From Galactobacter caseinivorans (GTDB lineage: Bacteria; Actinomycetota; Actinomycetes; Actinomycetales; Micrococcaceae): a DNA stretch of 64,000 nucleotides. Below are positions 15,684-23,908 of this stretch, in pieces. Below the pieces are notes generated by a model that was given only the letters and a program-made list of their open reading frames with translations, did no database searches and was not told the DNA's origin. Position 1 is the stretch's first letter. Each line of letters opens with the position of its first letter. Both the position numbers and the translations under genes were made by a program. The stretch covers positions 62,001 to 126,000 of the forward strand of contig NZ_QQXL01000001.1 of NCBI RefSeq assembly GCF_003640665.1, given 5' to 3'.

Positions 15684-16348
15684 CACCCGGCGAGCAGGAA
15701 GAGGGCCAGGTGGTACGGAATCATGACCAGGGCGCTGTCGCGCTCGGCCTTGATGACGAAGCGGCGCCAGGCGAGGATGCCGTCGGAGGCATAGAAGAGG
15801 ATGGCGCCCAGGAGGGCGGCCCATCCGCCGAAGGTCGCTGAGCCCACGCCCGCGGCGAGCACCAAGAGGCTGATGACCACCAGGTAGACGCCGGCCAGGA
15901 TCCCCTGGCGTTGCGCGGCTGCCGCGGAGACAATTCGCCAGCCCACGGCTAGGAGGGCCGCGCCCACCACCGCGACGCTCACGTAGATGCCCCAGCCGGA
16001 GGGCCAGCCCTCGCTCCACGCGTCGCGCAGCAGGGCGGCAACAAACACCAGGTGCGCGGCGCCAAAGGCCACGGCGCCGGGGATGAAGCGGCGGTCGTCG
16101 AGCAAGAAAAGGTCGCCCAAGAGGCACAGCACCAGCGCGCCGCAGCCCAGGACGGCTGACCAGCTGGGCTTGCCCTGCTCGGCCGAGTGCAGCGCGACCG
16201 CCAGTACGAGCAGGGTGGGGACCAGCCCCTTGGTCATCCACCTGGCGCCGTTGACTGGGCGGGCGGCCAGGATCCAGTCGATCACCGCCACGAGCACGGC
16301 CGCGATCAGGAGGCCGATGGTGATGGGGCCAAGCGGTGAGAGCATCAT
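15668..16348 (-). CDS. YhhN-family (lysoplasmalogenase-like) membrane protein
   Basis: 226 residues from ATG 16348, overlapping the stop of the upstream thioesterase gene by four bases (ATGA). Seven to eight membrane helices with conserved acidic residues in GDLFLLDDRRFIPGAVAFGAAHLVFVA and the family pattern ILFYASDGILAWRRF, as in YhhN/TMEM86B. Animal members hydrolyse the vinyl-ether bond of lysoplasmalogens; bacterial function is not established. Co-transcription with a thioesterase hints at lipid or acyl metabolism. Confidence 0.85.
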   Translation of the reverse strand: MMLSPLGPITIGLLIAAVLVAVIDWILAARPVNGARWMTKGLVPTLLVLAVALHSAEQGKPSWSAVLGCGALVLCLLGDLFLLDDRRFIPGAVAFGAAHLVFVAALLRDAWSEGWPSGWGIYVSVAVVGAALLAVGWRIVSAAAAQRQGILAGVYLVVISLLVLAAGVGSATFGGWAALLGAILFYASDGILAWRRFVIKAERDSALVMIPYHLALFLLAGWALVS

Positions 16349-16848
16349 CGGGCGGTCCCCACGCCCTCGACGTCGGGCTCTGGGCCCAAGTCCAGCGCGT
16401 ACAGGCTGGAGGTTGCCAGGGCCAGCACCTTGCCGTCGGCCCGCTGGATTTCGGCGTGGGACACAGAGGTGGAGCGCCCCACGTGATCGGTGTGCCCCAC
16501 GATGCGCAGGGTGCCTGCCTCCAGGGTGATGGCCTTCAGGAAGCGCACGTGCAGGTCCATGGTGGTCCACACCATGCCGGCCGGGCTGAGGGTGTCCACG
16601 GCCAAGCCGCAGGCGTTGTCCAGCATGGAGGACACAAATCCGCCGTGCCCTGACCCAATCTTGTTCAGGTGCTCCGGGCGCACCGTGCACTCCAGCGTCA
16701 CGGTCCCTGGTTCGGCGTGAACCAGGCGGATCCCCAGGTGCTCGTTAAACGGAGACTCGGAGATCTCGCCCGTGATGAGCCGCTGGAGGTACTCGAGTCC
16801 GGAGAGGGTGCGGCGCAGCTCGCGCTGCGGGGATGCGTCAAGGGCCAT
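16345..16848 (-). CDS. Hotdog-fold PaaI-type thioesterase
   Basis: 167 residues. 4HBT/PaaI-type hotdog domain: FNEHLGIRLVHAEPGTVTLECTV, then the catalytic-region helix KIGSGHGGFVSSMLDNACGLAVDT, then LHVRFLKAITLEAGTLRIVGHTDHVGR. The acidic Asp of MLDNA and the HGG loop are in the expected places. Acyl-CoA substrate not deducible. Divergent from the thiolase (paaJ) gene, but its promoter side carries no second PaaR-like operator of its own, so it may or may not belong to the phenylacetate regulon. Confidence 0.83.
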   Translation of the reverse strand: MALDASPQRELRRTLSGLEYLQRLITGEISESPFNEHLGIRLVHAEPGTVTLECTVRPEHLNKIGSGHGGFVSSMLDNACGLAVDTLSPAGMVWTTMDLHVRFLKAITLEAGTLRIVGHTDHVGRSTSVSHAEIQRADGKVLALATSSLYALDLGPEPDVEGVGTAR

Positions 16849-16981
16849 GCGCCCATCCTAGAAGGCGGCAACGGAGAAGGCTGCAAGGGCCCGACGCCGC
16901 CGGGGCGCGTGAGTGCCTCGAGCGTCGTGGTGTGCAAAGCGCCTTGGGCCCACACCCGCGCCGTCACCGACGCCCCAAGCA

Positions 16982-17034
16982 TTGACGCAGATCACACGAT
17001 CCCGGTACGTTCTTCCTGACCGATCGGTCAGGAA
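16982..17034 (+). promoter_or_regulatory. Promoter and PaaR-type operator of the paaJ-paaF-paaH operon
   Basis: A -35-like TTGACG (16982-16987), an 18-bp spacer and a -10-like TACGTT (17006-17011) are followed four bases later by the perfect palindrome CTGACCGATCGGTCAG (17016-17031). The palindrome extends to 22 bp (17013-17034). Near-identical sites precede paaZ, paaI and paaA. The position over the start region fits a repressor. Confidence 0.75.
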
Positions 17035-17131
17035 ATGCGGGGCCTTGTTTCCCCTTCCGACCGACAGCACTCGATCACAACCGGCCCCTCGCGGGCGCAC
17101 GGCGGAGGCTCACCCCTCCAGAAGGAGAGTC

Positions 17132-18361
17132 ATGACCGAGGCCTACCTCATCGGCGGCGCGCGCACCCCCGTGGGTCGCTACGGCGGCGCCCTCTCATCC
17201 GTTCGCCCGGACGATCTAGCGGCCCTCACGGTCAAGGCGGCCGTCGAGCGGGCCGGAATTGACCCGGCAGAAGTGGACGAGGTCATCCTCGGCAACGCCA
17301 ACGGCGCCGGCGAGGAGAACCGCAACGTGGCCCGCATGGCCTGGCTGCTGGCGGGCTTCCCAGACTCCGTGCCGGGCATCACCGTGAACCGGCTCTGCGC
17401 CTCCGGCCTCTCCGCCATCGCCATGGCCGCGCAGATGATCAAGGCTGGCGAGGCCGACATCGTGGTGGCTGGCGGCGTCGAATCCATGTCGCGCGCCCCC
17501 TGGGTCATGGAAAAGCCCACCACCGCCTTCGCCAAGCCGGGCGCTACTTTTGACACGTCGATTGGTTGGCGCTTCCCCAACCCGGAGTTCCTCTCCGGAG
17601 AGCTCTCGCGGGACGGCAAGATGACCTACTCCATGCCGGAGACGGCGGAGGAGGTCGCCTCCGTGTACGGCGTGAGCCGCGAGGACTGTGACAACTTTGC
17701 GGTGCGCTCCCACGAGCGCTCGCTCGCGGCCATCGCCGCTGGGCACTTCAAGAACGAGATCGTCCCCGTCACCGTCAAGGGCCGCAAGGGCGCGGAAACC
17801 GTCGTCGACACCGACGAGGGCCCCAGGCCCGGGACAACGGCAGAGGTGCTGGGCAAGCTGCGCCCGGTGGTGAAGGGCGGCTCTGTCGTCACGGCGGGCA
17901 ATGCCTCCAGCCTGAACGACGGCGCGTCCGCGATCGTGGTGGCCTCCGAGGCGGCGGTGAAGCGCCTTGGCCTCACCCCCCGCGCCAAGGTGCTGGGCGG
18001 CGCCAGCGCCGGCCTGGCCCCAGAAATCATGGGCATGGGCCCCGTCCCTGCCACCCGAAAGGTGCTGGATCGCCACGGGCTCACCACGGCAGACTTGGGC
18101 GCCGTGGAGCTGAACGAGGCCTTTGCCTCGCAGTCCCTTGCCTGCCAGCGCGAGCTGGGGCTTGACCTGGACATCGTCAACGCGGACGGCGGCGCCATCG
18201 CCCTTGGCCACCCGCTTGGCTCCTCCGGTTCCCGCCTGGTGGTCACGCTACTTGGCCGCATGGAGCGCGAGCTGGCAGACAAGCCGGGACGCAAGCTGGG
18301 CCTGGCCACCATGTGCGTGGGCGTGGGCCAGGGGTCTGCACTCCTGATCGAGGGAGTCTGA
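17132..18361 (+). CDS. paaJ: Acetyl-CoA acyltransferase, probable 3-oxoadipyl-CoA thiolase PaaJ
   Basis: 409 residues from ATG 17132 (RBS GAAGGAGAG). Thiolase landmarks: nucleophilic Cys89 in NRLCASGLSAIAMA, NEAFASQ, GGAIALGHPLGSSGSR with the catalytic His, and MCVGVGQGSALL with the second Cys. The last Paa step cleaves 3-oxoadipyl-CoA to succinyl-CoA and acetyl-CoA; the same enzyme also trims the semialdehyde-derived intermediate. Assignment to Paa rather than general fatty-acid oxidation rests on the operator and on the two following genes, which supply the preceding steps. Confidence 0.85.
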   Translation: MTEAYLIGGARTPVGRYGGALSSVRPDDLAALTVKAAVERAGIDPAEVDEVILGNANGAGEENRNVARMAWLLAGFPDSVPGITVNRLCASGLSAIAMAAQMIKAGEADIVVAGGVESMSRAPWVMEKPTTAFAKPGATFDTSIGWRFPNPEFLSGELSRDGKMTYSMPETAEEVASVYGVSREDCDNFAVRSHERSLAAIAAGHFKNEIVPVTVKGRKGAETVVDTDEGPRPGTTAEVLGKLRPVVKGGSVVTAGNASSLNDGASAIVVASEAAVKRLGLTPRAKVLGGASAGLAPEIMGMGPVPATRKVLDRHGLTTADLGAVELNEAFASQSLACQRELGLDLDIVNADGGAIALGHPLGSSGSRLVVTLLGRMERELADKPGRKLGLATMCVGVGQGSALLIEGV

Positions 18362-18363
18362 GC

Positions 18364-19191
18364 GTGGGCGGCTTTGATCAGGCCTCACTGCACGACGCCG
18401 CGTGGGCGGCCGGTTTTTCTGCCTTGCGTGTGCGCGAGGGCAGTGACCGGGTGGTCGCCTCCCTGAATCGGCCGGAGGTGCGCAACGCCATTGACCAGAC
18501 CATGGTGGACGAGCTTCACGCTCTTGCGGATCACCTGGAGCGCCACCCAGCGCTGCTGATCCTCACGGGCCTCCCCTCGGATCCAGACAAGGGCACCAAG
18601 GGGATCTTCGCGTCCGGTGCGGATATCGCCCAACTGAAGGAACGGCGTCGGGCAGAGGCCCTGGCCGGGATCAACTCCACCATCTTTGACCGACTGGCTC
18701 AGCTGCCGCTGCCCATGATCGCGGCGCTGGACGGCTTTGCGCTGGGTGGGGGAGCGGAGCTCTCCTATGCGGCGGATTTTCGCATCGGCACCCCGCAGCT
18801 GCGCATGGGCCAGCCGGAGACCAATCTCGGCATCACCGCCGGAGCGGGTGCCACGTGGCGGCTGCGCGAATTGGTGGGGGAGCCGCTGGCCAAGGAAATC
18901 CTGCTGGCCGGCAAGATCCTCACGGGCGAGCAGTGCCTGGCTGCCGGGCTCATCACCGAGCTCGTGGAGCCGGCGGAGCTCCTGACCGCGGCGCACGCGC
19001 TGGCTGATCGGATCGCCGCTCAAGACCCGCTGGCCGTGCGACTCACCAAGGCGGTGTTCCACGCCCCTCGGGAGGCGCATCCCATGATCGACACCCTGGC
19101 GCAGGCCGTGCTCTTTGAGTCCGAGGCCAAATTTGAGCGTATGCAGGCCTTTTTGGACAAGAAGAACGAGCGAAAGCAGGACAGCAAGTGA
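18364..19191 (+). CDS. paaF: Enoyl-CoA hydratase, probable 2,3-dehydroadipyl-CoA hydratase PaaF
   Basis: 275 residues from GTG 18364, two bases after the thiolase stop. Crotonase fold: SLNRPEVRNAIDQTMVDEL, oxyanion loop IFASGADIAQLKERR, ALDGFALGGGAELSYAADFRI, and the catalytic region QPETNLGITAGAGATWRL. It would hydrate 2,3-didehydroadipyl-CoA in the lower phenylacetate pathway. The generic family alone cannot separate PaaF from fatty-acid hydratases; operon position between thiolase and dehydrogenase supports PaaF. Overlaps the next gene by four bases. Confidence 0.82.
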   Translation: MGGFDQASLHDAAWAAGFSALRVREGSDRVVASLNRPEVRNAIDQTMVDELHALADHLERHPALLILTGLPSDPDKGTKGIFASGADIAQLKERRRAEALAGINSTIFDRLAQLPLPMIAALDGFALGGGAELSYAADFRIGTPQLRMGQPETNLGITAGAGATWRLRELVGEPLAKEILLAGKILTGEQCLAAGLITELVEPAELLTAAHALADRIAAQDPLAVRLTKAVFHAPREAHPMIDTLAQAVLFESEAKFERMQAFLDKKNERKQDSK

Positions 19192-20039
19192 GCCAGAAGC
19201 TTCCCGCCCGTGTGGGCGTCATCGGCGGCGGGCGCATGGGCGCCGGCATCGCGCACGCGTTCCTGATCTCTGGCAGCGACGTGGTGGTGGTTGAGGCGAA
19301 CGACGACGCTGCTGCCGCCGCCTCCGAGCGCGTGGCCGCGTCGGTGGATAAGTCGTTGGCTCGCGGGCTTGCCGGGACGCGCGAGGAGTGGCTGGGCCAC
19401 TTCAGCACCGCGACGAGCAAGGCTGCGCTGGCGCACGTGGACCTGGCCGTGGAGGCCGTGCCGGAGCTGTGGGACCTGAAGGTCTCGACGCTGCGCGAGG
19501 CCGAGTCGCACCTGGCCGAGGGAGTGGTGTTGGCCTCCAACACATCCTCACTGTCCATCGATGGCTTGGCCGCCGAGTTGCAGCGTCCGGGTTTGTTCCT
19601 TGGACTTCACTTCTTCAATCCGGTTCCTGCCTCCAAGCTGATCGAGGTGGTGTGGGGCGCCGCGACGGATGACGAGGTGCTCGCGTCGGTGCGTGGCTGG
19701 GTGGAGGCGCTGGGCAAGACCGCCGTGGTCGTGAAGGATTCCCCCGGCTTTGCTTCGTCTCGACTGGGGGTATCCCTCGCGATCGAGGCCATCCGCATGG
19801 TGGAGGAGGGCGTGGGCACTCCGGAGGACATCGACAACGCCATGGTGCTTGGATACGGGCACGCGTCTGGTCCGCTGCGAACCACCGACATTGTGGGGCT
19901 GGACGTTCGGCTGGACATCGCGACGTACCTGGCGCAGGAGCTTGGGCCGCGTTTTGCGCCGCCGCAGCTCATGATGGACATGGTGGAGCGCGGCGATCTG
20001 GGGCAGAAGTCCGGCAAGGGCTTCTACGACTGGGCGTGA
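19188..20039 (+). CDS. paaH: 3-Hydroxyacyl-CoA dehydrogenase, probable PaaH
   Basis: 283 residues, GTG start inside the paaF stop. N-terminal Rossmann domain VGVIGGGRMGAGIAHAFLISG, family motif LHFFNPVPASKLIEVV with the catalytic His, and C-terminal signature DSPGFASSRLGVSLAIEAIRMVEEGV. It oxidises 3-hydroxyadipyl-CoA with NAD+. Length fits a single-function 3-hydroxybutyryl-CoA-type enzyme. A terminator follows 60 bp downstream, closing the paaJFH operon. Confidence 0.88.
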   Translation: MSQKLPARVGVIGGGRMGAGIAHAFLISGSDVVVVEANDDAAAAASERVAASVDKSLARGLAGTREEWLGHFSTATSKAALAHVDLAVEAVPELWDLKVSTLREAESHLAEGVVLASNTSSLSIDGLAAELQRPGLFLGLHFFNPVPASKLIEVVWGAATDDEVLASVRGWVEALGKTAVVVKDSPGFASSRLGVSLAIEAIRMVEEGVGTPEDIDNAMVLGYGHASGPLRTTDIVGLDVRLDIATYLAQELGPRFAPPQLMMDMVERGDLGQKSGKGFYDWA

Positions 20040-20099
20040 TTTTCAGCTGATCTTCGGCCGGTCCCCGGCTGATGTGCGCCGGAACCGCATCTGCAGCCC

Positions 20100-20128
20100 G
20101 ACCCCGAACAGCCCCTCTGTTCGGGGTC
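20100..20128. terminator. Terminator between paaH and the convergent HNH gene
   Basis: Perfect 12-bp inverted repeat (GACCCCGAACAG at 20100-20111 and its complement at 20117-20128) with loop CCCCT. It ends two bases before the stop codon of the convergent gene and can serve both strands. Confidence 0.8.
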
Positions 20129-20130
20129 GC

Positions 20131-22140
20131 TCAGTTCCTGGCCGGATGGCTCGACGCACTCCACCGGTCATCTCTCCACCGGCCACCTGTCCACTGGCCC
20201 CAACTCCACCGGCCGCCAGTCCTCCGGCCGCCAGCCCCATGAGCAGCACGCTTGCCGATGTGGCGGGCCGAGGCGCCGCCGCAGAGCAGGTGGGCGGCCA
20301 GGCGCGGACGATCCACACCGTGCGAAACCCCGCTTCCGTGAGCTGTATCTGCTCCGAGGCCACCTTCCAGACCGCGGGGCGCGGCGTTCGGAACAATCCT
20401 GGGCACCACAGGAATCCTGGCCACCACGGGAATTCTGGCCGCCACGGGGCGCTCGACGGGCGCCACAGCACAGGCGATGGAGGGTCGTTGCGGCAACGGT
20501 GTCCCCTGCGCCTGCGGGGGCGAGAGGAGTGGTTGTTGCCGTCGGGCGATCCTCACCCGCCCGGCATGGGCCTCGTGGTGGTGAAAATTACAGAGCAGGA
20601 TGCCGTTTTCCACGTCCGTGGCACCGCCCAGCGACCAGGGGATCAGGTGGTGTGCCTCGCAATAGCTGGCGGGGAACGAGCATCCCGGCGCCCGGCATCG
20701 CCTATCTCTTGCCATGAGGGCACGGCGCTGCGCCGGCGTGAACAGCCTGGTGGTGCGCCCCAGCCGCAGCGGCTCATCATTGGCATCGGTGGAGAGGAAC
20801 TGCACCTCGCCGTCGCAGATCATCCGCGCCAGCGAGCCGATCGAGACCACGTCGCCGGTCTGCGGGAGCCACGCACCATGTTCCAGCGCGGAGTCGGGTC
20901 CGTTGTTGCTGGCCGGAGCTGAAGTTTCTGGAGCACTCTCGCTATGAGCCGGCGCACCGTGCCCTGGAGCAGCCCCGGCCACCGCCGATGTACCGGTGGA
21001 GCTCCCACCGCCGGCCCGCGCCGCCGTCTTGTGCACCGCCGCCGCGCGAGTCATGACCATCAGCGTGGGCGCCGCCCCGCCGGAACGCGGCGCGGCGCTG
21101 GACGTAGCAAGCTGGGCGAAGAGCGATGTGAGGACATCGAAGCGAATCTGCTCCGGCAAGCGACGCTCGGCGTTGTCTGCGTCCACGGCGTGTTCGCCGG
21201 CCCCGGCTGCACCGCCAACCCCGGCTGCACCGCCGCTCACCTCGGCCGCACCGCCAACCCCGGCCGCACCCAGTTCACGGGCTCCGCCAGCCACACGCGG
21301 TGCCGTAAACGAATCCAGCACGGTCTTGATGGCCGCGCCGTCCAGCGCCGGGGCAAGGCCGGAGAGGTTCCACATGCCGTCGCGGCGCTGGCTGAGCCGG
21401 AAGGACCGCGCTGCCCGTTGTCGGCGCTCGTCCGGCTCCAAACCGTCCGGGTCAATCGCCCGATTCCACAGCGTGGCCTGCGCCTTCAACAACTCGGGAC
21501 GCAGCCGCTGCTCGCCGTTCTCCGCGGCGGCCTGGCCCAGCTTCCCGCCGGTGGCTCCGCCAATGAGGGCGGCCTCAGCGGCCTGGAGCATCTCGGGATG
21601 GGCGGCCCGGTGCGCGGGCGGCAGACCGGCGGCGATGACGCGGGCCTGGTCCACGCTCACCTGCCCCTCATCCAACGCCTTGCGCAGCAACCCCAGGGCC
21701 GGAGGAAGGGGCCCGGCGGAGAATCCGCGGCGCTCCGCCGTGGACTCGGCCACGGCCAGGAGGCCGGAAGTGGCACCCGGGACGGTGCCAAAACTGTGCT
21801 CGATCATCTCCCGCGGCGAGCGGAAGTGCTGCCGCCGGCACAGGGACTGATCCGGCGAGGCGTCGGAACGGGACACCACCTCGCGGGTCAGCGCGACCTG
21901 CAACCCGCCAGAGCTGCGATGCAGCTCAGCCGCGAGACTCAGGGAGGCGACCACCGCGTCGTCCGGCAAAGAGGACAGGGCCCCAAGCAACTGAGCCACA
22001 CCGCCCTCGATGGCGCGGAGAGCGTCACGGAGCCCGGCGACGGCGTCCGACGCGGTCGCGCTGCCCGCTTCGGTCGCGCGGCTCGGATCGAATGCGCTGC
22101 CCGGATCGGCTGCGTTGGCTGGCTGTTCCACGATGCGCAC
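20131..22140 (-). CDS. DUF222/HNH endonuclease-like protein (13E12-type)
   Basis: 669 residues from GTG 22140. The N-terminal two thirds match the DUF222 domain (EMIEHSFGTVPGATSGLLAVAESTAERRG, LLRKALDEGQVSVDQARVIA). The HNH nuclease motif follows at about residues 485-530: CRAPGCSFPASYCEAHHLIP, then GGATDVENGILLCNFHHHEAH, with all Zn and His ligands present. A central Gly/Ala linker (GVGGAAEVSGG) and a long Arg/Gly/Trp-rich C-terminal tail with short repeats (VARIPVVARIPVV, WTGGRW) are atypical. The family is multicopy in Micrococcales and related to mycobacterial 13E12 repeats; it is thought to be mobile or defence-associated, but function is unproved. Confidence 0.88.
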   Translation of the reverse strand: MRIVEQPANAADPGSAFDPSRATEAGSATASDAVAGLRDALRAIEGGVAQLLGALSSLPDDAVVASLSLAAELHRSSGGLQVALTREVVSRSDASPDQSLCRRQHFRSPREMIEHSFGTVPGATSGLLAVAESTAERRGFSAGPLPPALGLLRKALDEGQVSVDQARVIAAGLPPAHRAAHPEMLQAAEAALIGGATGGKLGQAAAENGEQRLRPELLKAQATLWNRAIDPDGLEPDERRQRAARSFRLSQRRDGMWNLSGLAPALDGAAIKTVLDSFTAPRVAGGARELGAAGVGGAAEVSGGAAGVGGAAGAGEHAVDADNAERRLPEQIRFDVLTSLFAQLATSSAAPRSGGAAPTLMVMTRAAAVHKTAARAGGGSSTGTSAVAGAAPGHGAPAHSESAPETSAPASNNGPDSALEHGAWLPQTGDVVSIGSLARMICDGEVQFLSTDANDEPLRLGRTTRLFTPAQRRALMARDRRCRAPGCSFPASYCEAHHLIPWSLGGATDVENGILLCNFHHHEAHAGRVRIARRQQPLLSPPQAQGTPLPQRPSIACAVAPVERPVAARIPVVARIPVVPRIVPNAAPRGLEGGLGADTAHGSGVSHGVDRPRLAAHLLCGGASARHIGKRAAHGAGGRRTGGRWSWGQWTGGRWRDDRWSASSHPARN

Positions 22141-22263
22141 CCCCCGATGCCTGAAGCGGTAGCGGAACCCCTTCCGCCGTGTGATCTATGGTCGCAAAGG
22201 GGGCCGACACTTTGCTCGCGGCCCCCACTTCCCGCGGAGCCTCGGCGCGCCTAGCGTGGAGGC

Positions 22264-22878
22264 ATGACCACCCTGCAGCCCGTGACCCTGACCGGTGACC
22301 TCGTCCGCCTGGAACCGCTATCCCTGGAGCATGAGGAGGGGCTGAAGGAGGCCGTGAGAGACGGCGAGCTCTGGCGCCTCTGGTACACCAACATCCCGGC
22401 GCCGGAGGGAATGCGCGCGGAGATTGAGCGCCGCCTTGGCCTGCAAAGGTCCGGCAGCATGATCCCGTTCACCACGCGCGCGGTGCGCGACGAGCGCATC
22501 ATCGGCATGACCAGCTACATGAACATCGATCACAGCATCCCGCGCGTGGAAATCGGCTCCACGTGGAACGCCAAGAGCGCCCAAGGATCTGGCACCAACG
22601 CCGAGTCGAAGCTGCTGCTGCTCACCCAGGCCTTTGAGGTGTGGGACTGCCCCGCGGTGGAGTTCAGGACGTCGTGGCAGAACCAGCAGTCGCGTGCCGC
22701 GATAGAAAAGCTTGGCGCAAAGCTCGACGGCGTTCTGCGCCAGCACACGCGCACGCGTGACGGTTCGCTGCGCGATACGTGTGTCTATTCCATCGTTGCC
22801 GCGGAGTGGCCGCAGGTGCGATCCATGCTGCGCTTCCGCCTGGGCCAGGACGTGCTGGGCCAGGACGTGCTGGGTTAG
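22264..22878 (+). CDS. GNAT-family N-acetyltransferase (RimJ/RimL-like)
   Basis: 204 residues from ATG 22264. RimJ/RimL-like GNAT: LTGDLVRLEPLSLEHEEGL at the start, EIGSTWNAKSAQGSGTNAESKLLLLTQAFE (the acetyl-CoA region with G-x-N-x-ESK) and VEFRTSWQNQQSRAAIEKLGAKLDGVLR, where the substituted residue pattern is typical. Substrate unknown. The C-terminus ends in a directly repeated LGQDV unit created by a 15-bp tandem duplication just before the stop. Confidence 0.85.
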   Translation: MTTLQPVTLTGDLVRLEPLSLEHEEGLKEAVRDGELWRLWYTNIPAPEGMRAEIERRLGLQRSGSMIPFTTRAVRDERIIGMTSYMNIDHSIPRVEIGSTWNAKSAQGSGTNAESKLLLLTQAFEVWDCPAVEFRTSWQNQQSRAAIEKLGAKLDGVLRQHTRTRDGSLRDTCVYSIVAAEWPQVRSMLRFRLGQDVLGQDVLG

Positions 22879-22924
22879 GTGGAGCCGAACACCCCAGCCC
22901 CGAGCAACCCCAGCCCCGCGCGGG

Positions 22925-23374
22925 TCACCGGAGGCTGACGAGCAGCTCCGCGACCCGCGCCCGAATGTCATCGCGCACCAACTCCATGCGCTCCATCCCC
23001 TCGATCCCGCGCAGGGACGGCTCGTCGGTGATCCAGCGCTCCACCCTGACCCCTTCCACCTCCGGCAGCTGGGCCTCCTGGCCCAGCACCACCACGCGAT
23101 CGGCGGCGCGCATCAGCTCTGGCGTCACCAACTGAGGTGACTGCCCGGCCACGGACGCGCCAACCGCCTCCAGCGACTGGACCGCCAGGGCGTTGAGGGC
23201 GGTCCCCGGGTGGGTTCCGCCGGAGGTGACGCGCACGGAATCGCCGGCCAGCTGACGCATCAGCGCCTGCGCCATCTGTGATTTGCCGCCGTTTTTGACG
23301 CAGACAAACAGGATGGACGGGCGGTGGGCTGTGTGGGTGGCAGGGCCTTGGGGCGCCGCGGGGTTGGGCGTCAT
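22925..23374 (-). CDS. Low-molecular-weight-phosphatase/ArsC-like protein with altered P-loop (CX5K)
   Basis: 149 residues from ATG 23374, overlapping the arsR stop by four bases. The fold resembles LMW tyrosine phosphatase/arsenate reductase: ILFVCVKNGGKSQMAQALMR, SGGTHPGTALNALAVQSLEAVGA, and an Asp region WITDEPSLRG. The catalytic loop reads C25-VKNGG-K31, so the invariant Arg of the CX5R loop is Lys, and the second redox cysteine pair of ArsC (GCGDAC) is absent. It may be an arsenate-binding or low-activity phosphatase paralogue rather than a reductase. Co-transcribed with arsR. Confidence 0.78.
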   Translation of the reverse strand: MTPNPAAPQGPATHTAHRPSILFVCVKNGGKSQMAQALMRQLAGDSVRVTSGGTHPGTALNALAVQSLEAVGASVAGQSPQLVTPELMRAADRVVVLGQEAQLPEVEGVRVERWITDEPSLRGIEGMERMELVRDDIRARVAELLVSLR

Positions 23375-23751
23375 GCGATCTCCTGAGGGATGAGTGCACC
23401 GGCGATGGATTCGAGGGCGCCGGGAAGCAGTGAGTAGTAGGCCCAGACCCCGCGCTTCTCGCGACGAAGGATGCCGGCATCGACCAGGGTCTTGAGGTGA
23501 TGGGACACAGTGGGCTGGCCAAGATCCAGGGGTTCCTGGATGTCGCACACGCACGCCTCGTGGCCCTGGGCCGCGGCAACGATGGAGAGGATCTTGAGCC
23601 GGTTCGGGTCCGCCAGCGCCTTGAATTTTGCGGCCAGAGAGGCGGCTTGTGCCTGCGTCAGGATGTCCTGGCCCTGCGCAGGGGCGCAACAGGCGCCTGC
23701 GGCAGCGCCGGACACACCGCCAGCATGGGCGGCGTTCAGTAGTGCGGTCAT
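23371..23751 (-). CDS. arsR: Arsenic-responsive repressor ArsR
   Basis: 126 residues. ArsR/SmtB winged helix: FKALADPNRLKILSIV, recognition helix LGQPTVSHHLKTLVDAGIL, wing REKRGVWAYYSL. Metal ligands: an N-terminal Cys pair (C21, C22 in ACCAP) and ACVCD (C67, C69). The Cys-pair plus helix-Cys arrangement is that of Corynebacterium glutamicum ArsR, where C15, C16 and C55 bind As(III), rather than the E. coli CVCDL-only site. Binding of arsenite should release it from the two dyads in the divergent promoter region. Confidence 0.88.
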   Translation of the reverse strand: MTALLNAAHAGGVSGAAAGACCAPAQGQDILTQAQAASLAAKFKALADPNRLKILSIVAAAQGHEACVCDIQEPLDLGQPTVSHHLKTLVDAGILRREKRGVWAYYSLLPGALESIAGALIPQEIA

Positions 23752-23791
23752 GGGTCAGCACACCTCGCTTGCCTGGAACAACAAACGTCCA

Positions 23792-23844
23792 ATTGACGAA
23801 CGTCGATGTCCAGGATCATACTCAACACATCGACATTCGTCGAT
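23792..23844. promoter_or_regulatory. Two ArsR operator dyads in the divergent arsR/arsC promoter region
   Basis: Two 6-4-6 inverted repeats: ATTGAC-GAAC-GTCGAT at 23792-23807 and ATCGAC-ATTC-GTCGAT at 23829-23844, centres 37 bp apart. The two sites are also arranged as mirror images of each other (15-bp arms 23795-23809 and 23827-23841 with one mismatch). The dyad architecture is typical of ArsR/SmtB operators, and the spacing suggests one site for each divergent promoter. Confidence 0.72.
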
Positions 23845-23908
23845 CTTCTGCCGCAGCACACCACACCACACACCGCACAGCCGCCCCTCACGCCTTCAGG
23901 GAGAACCC

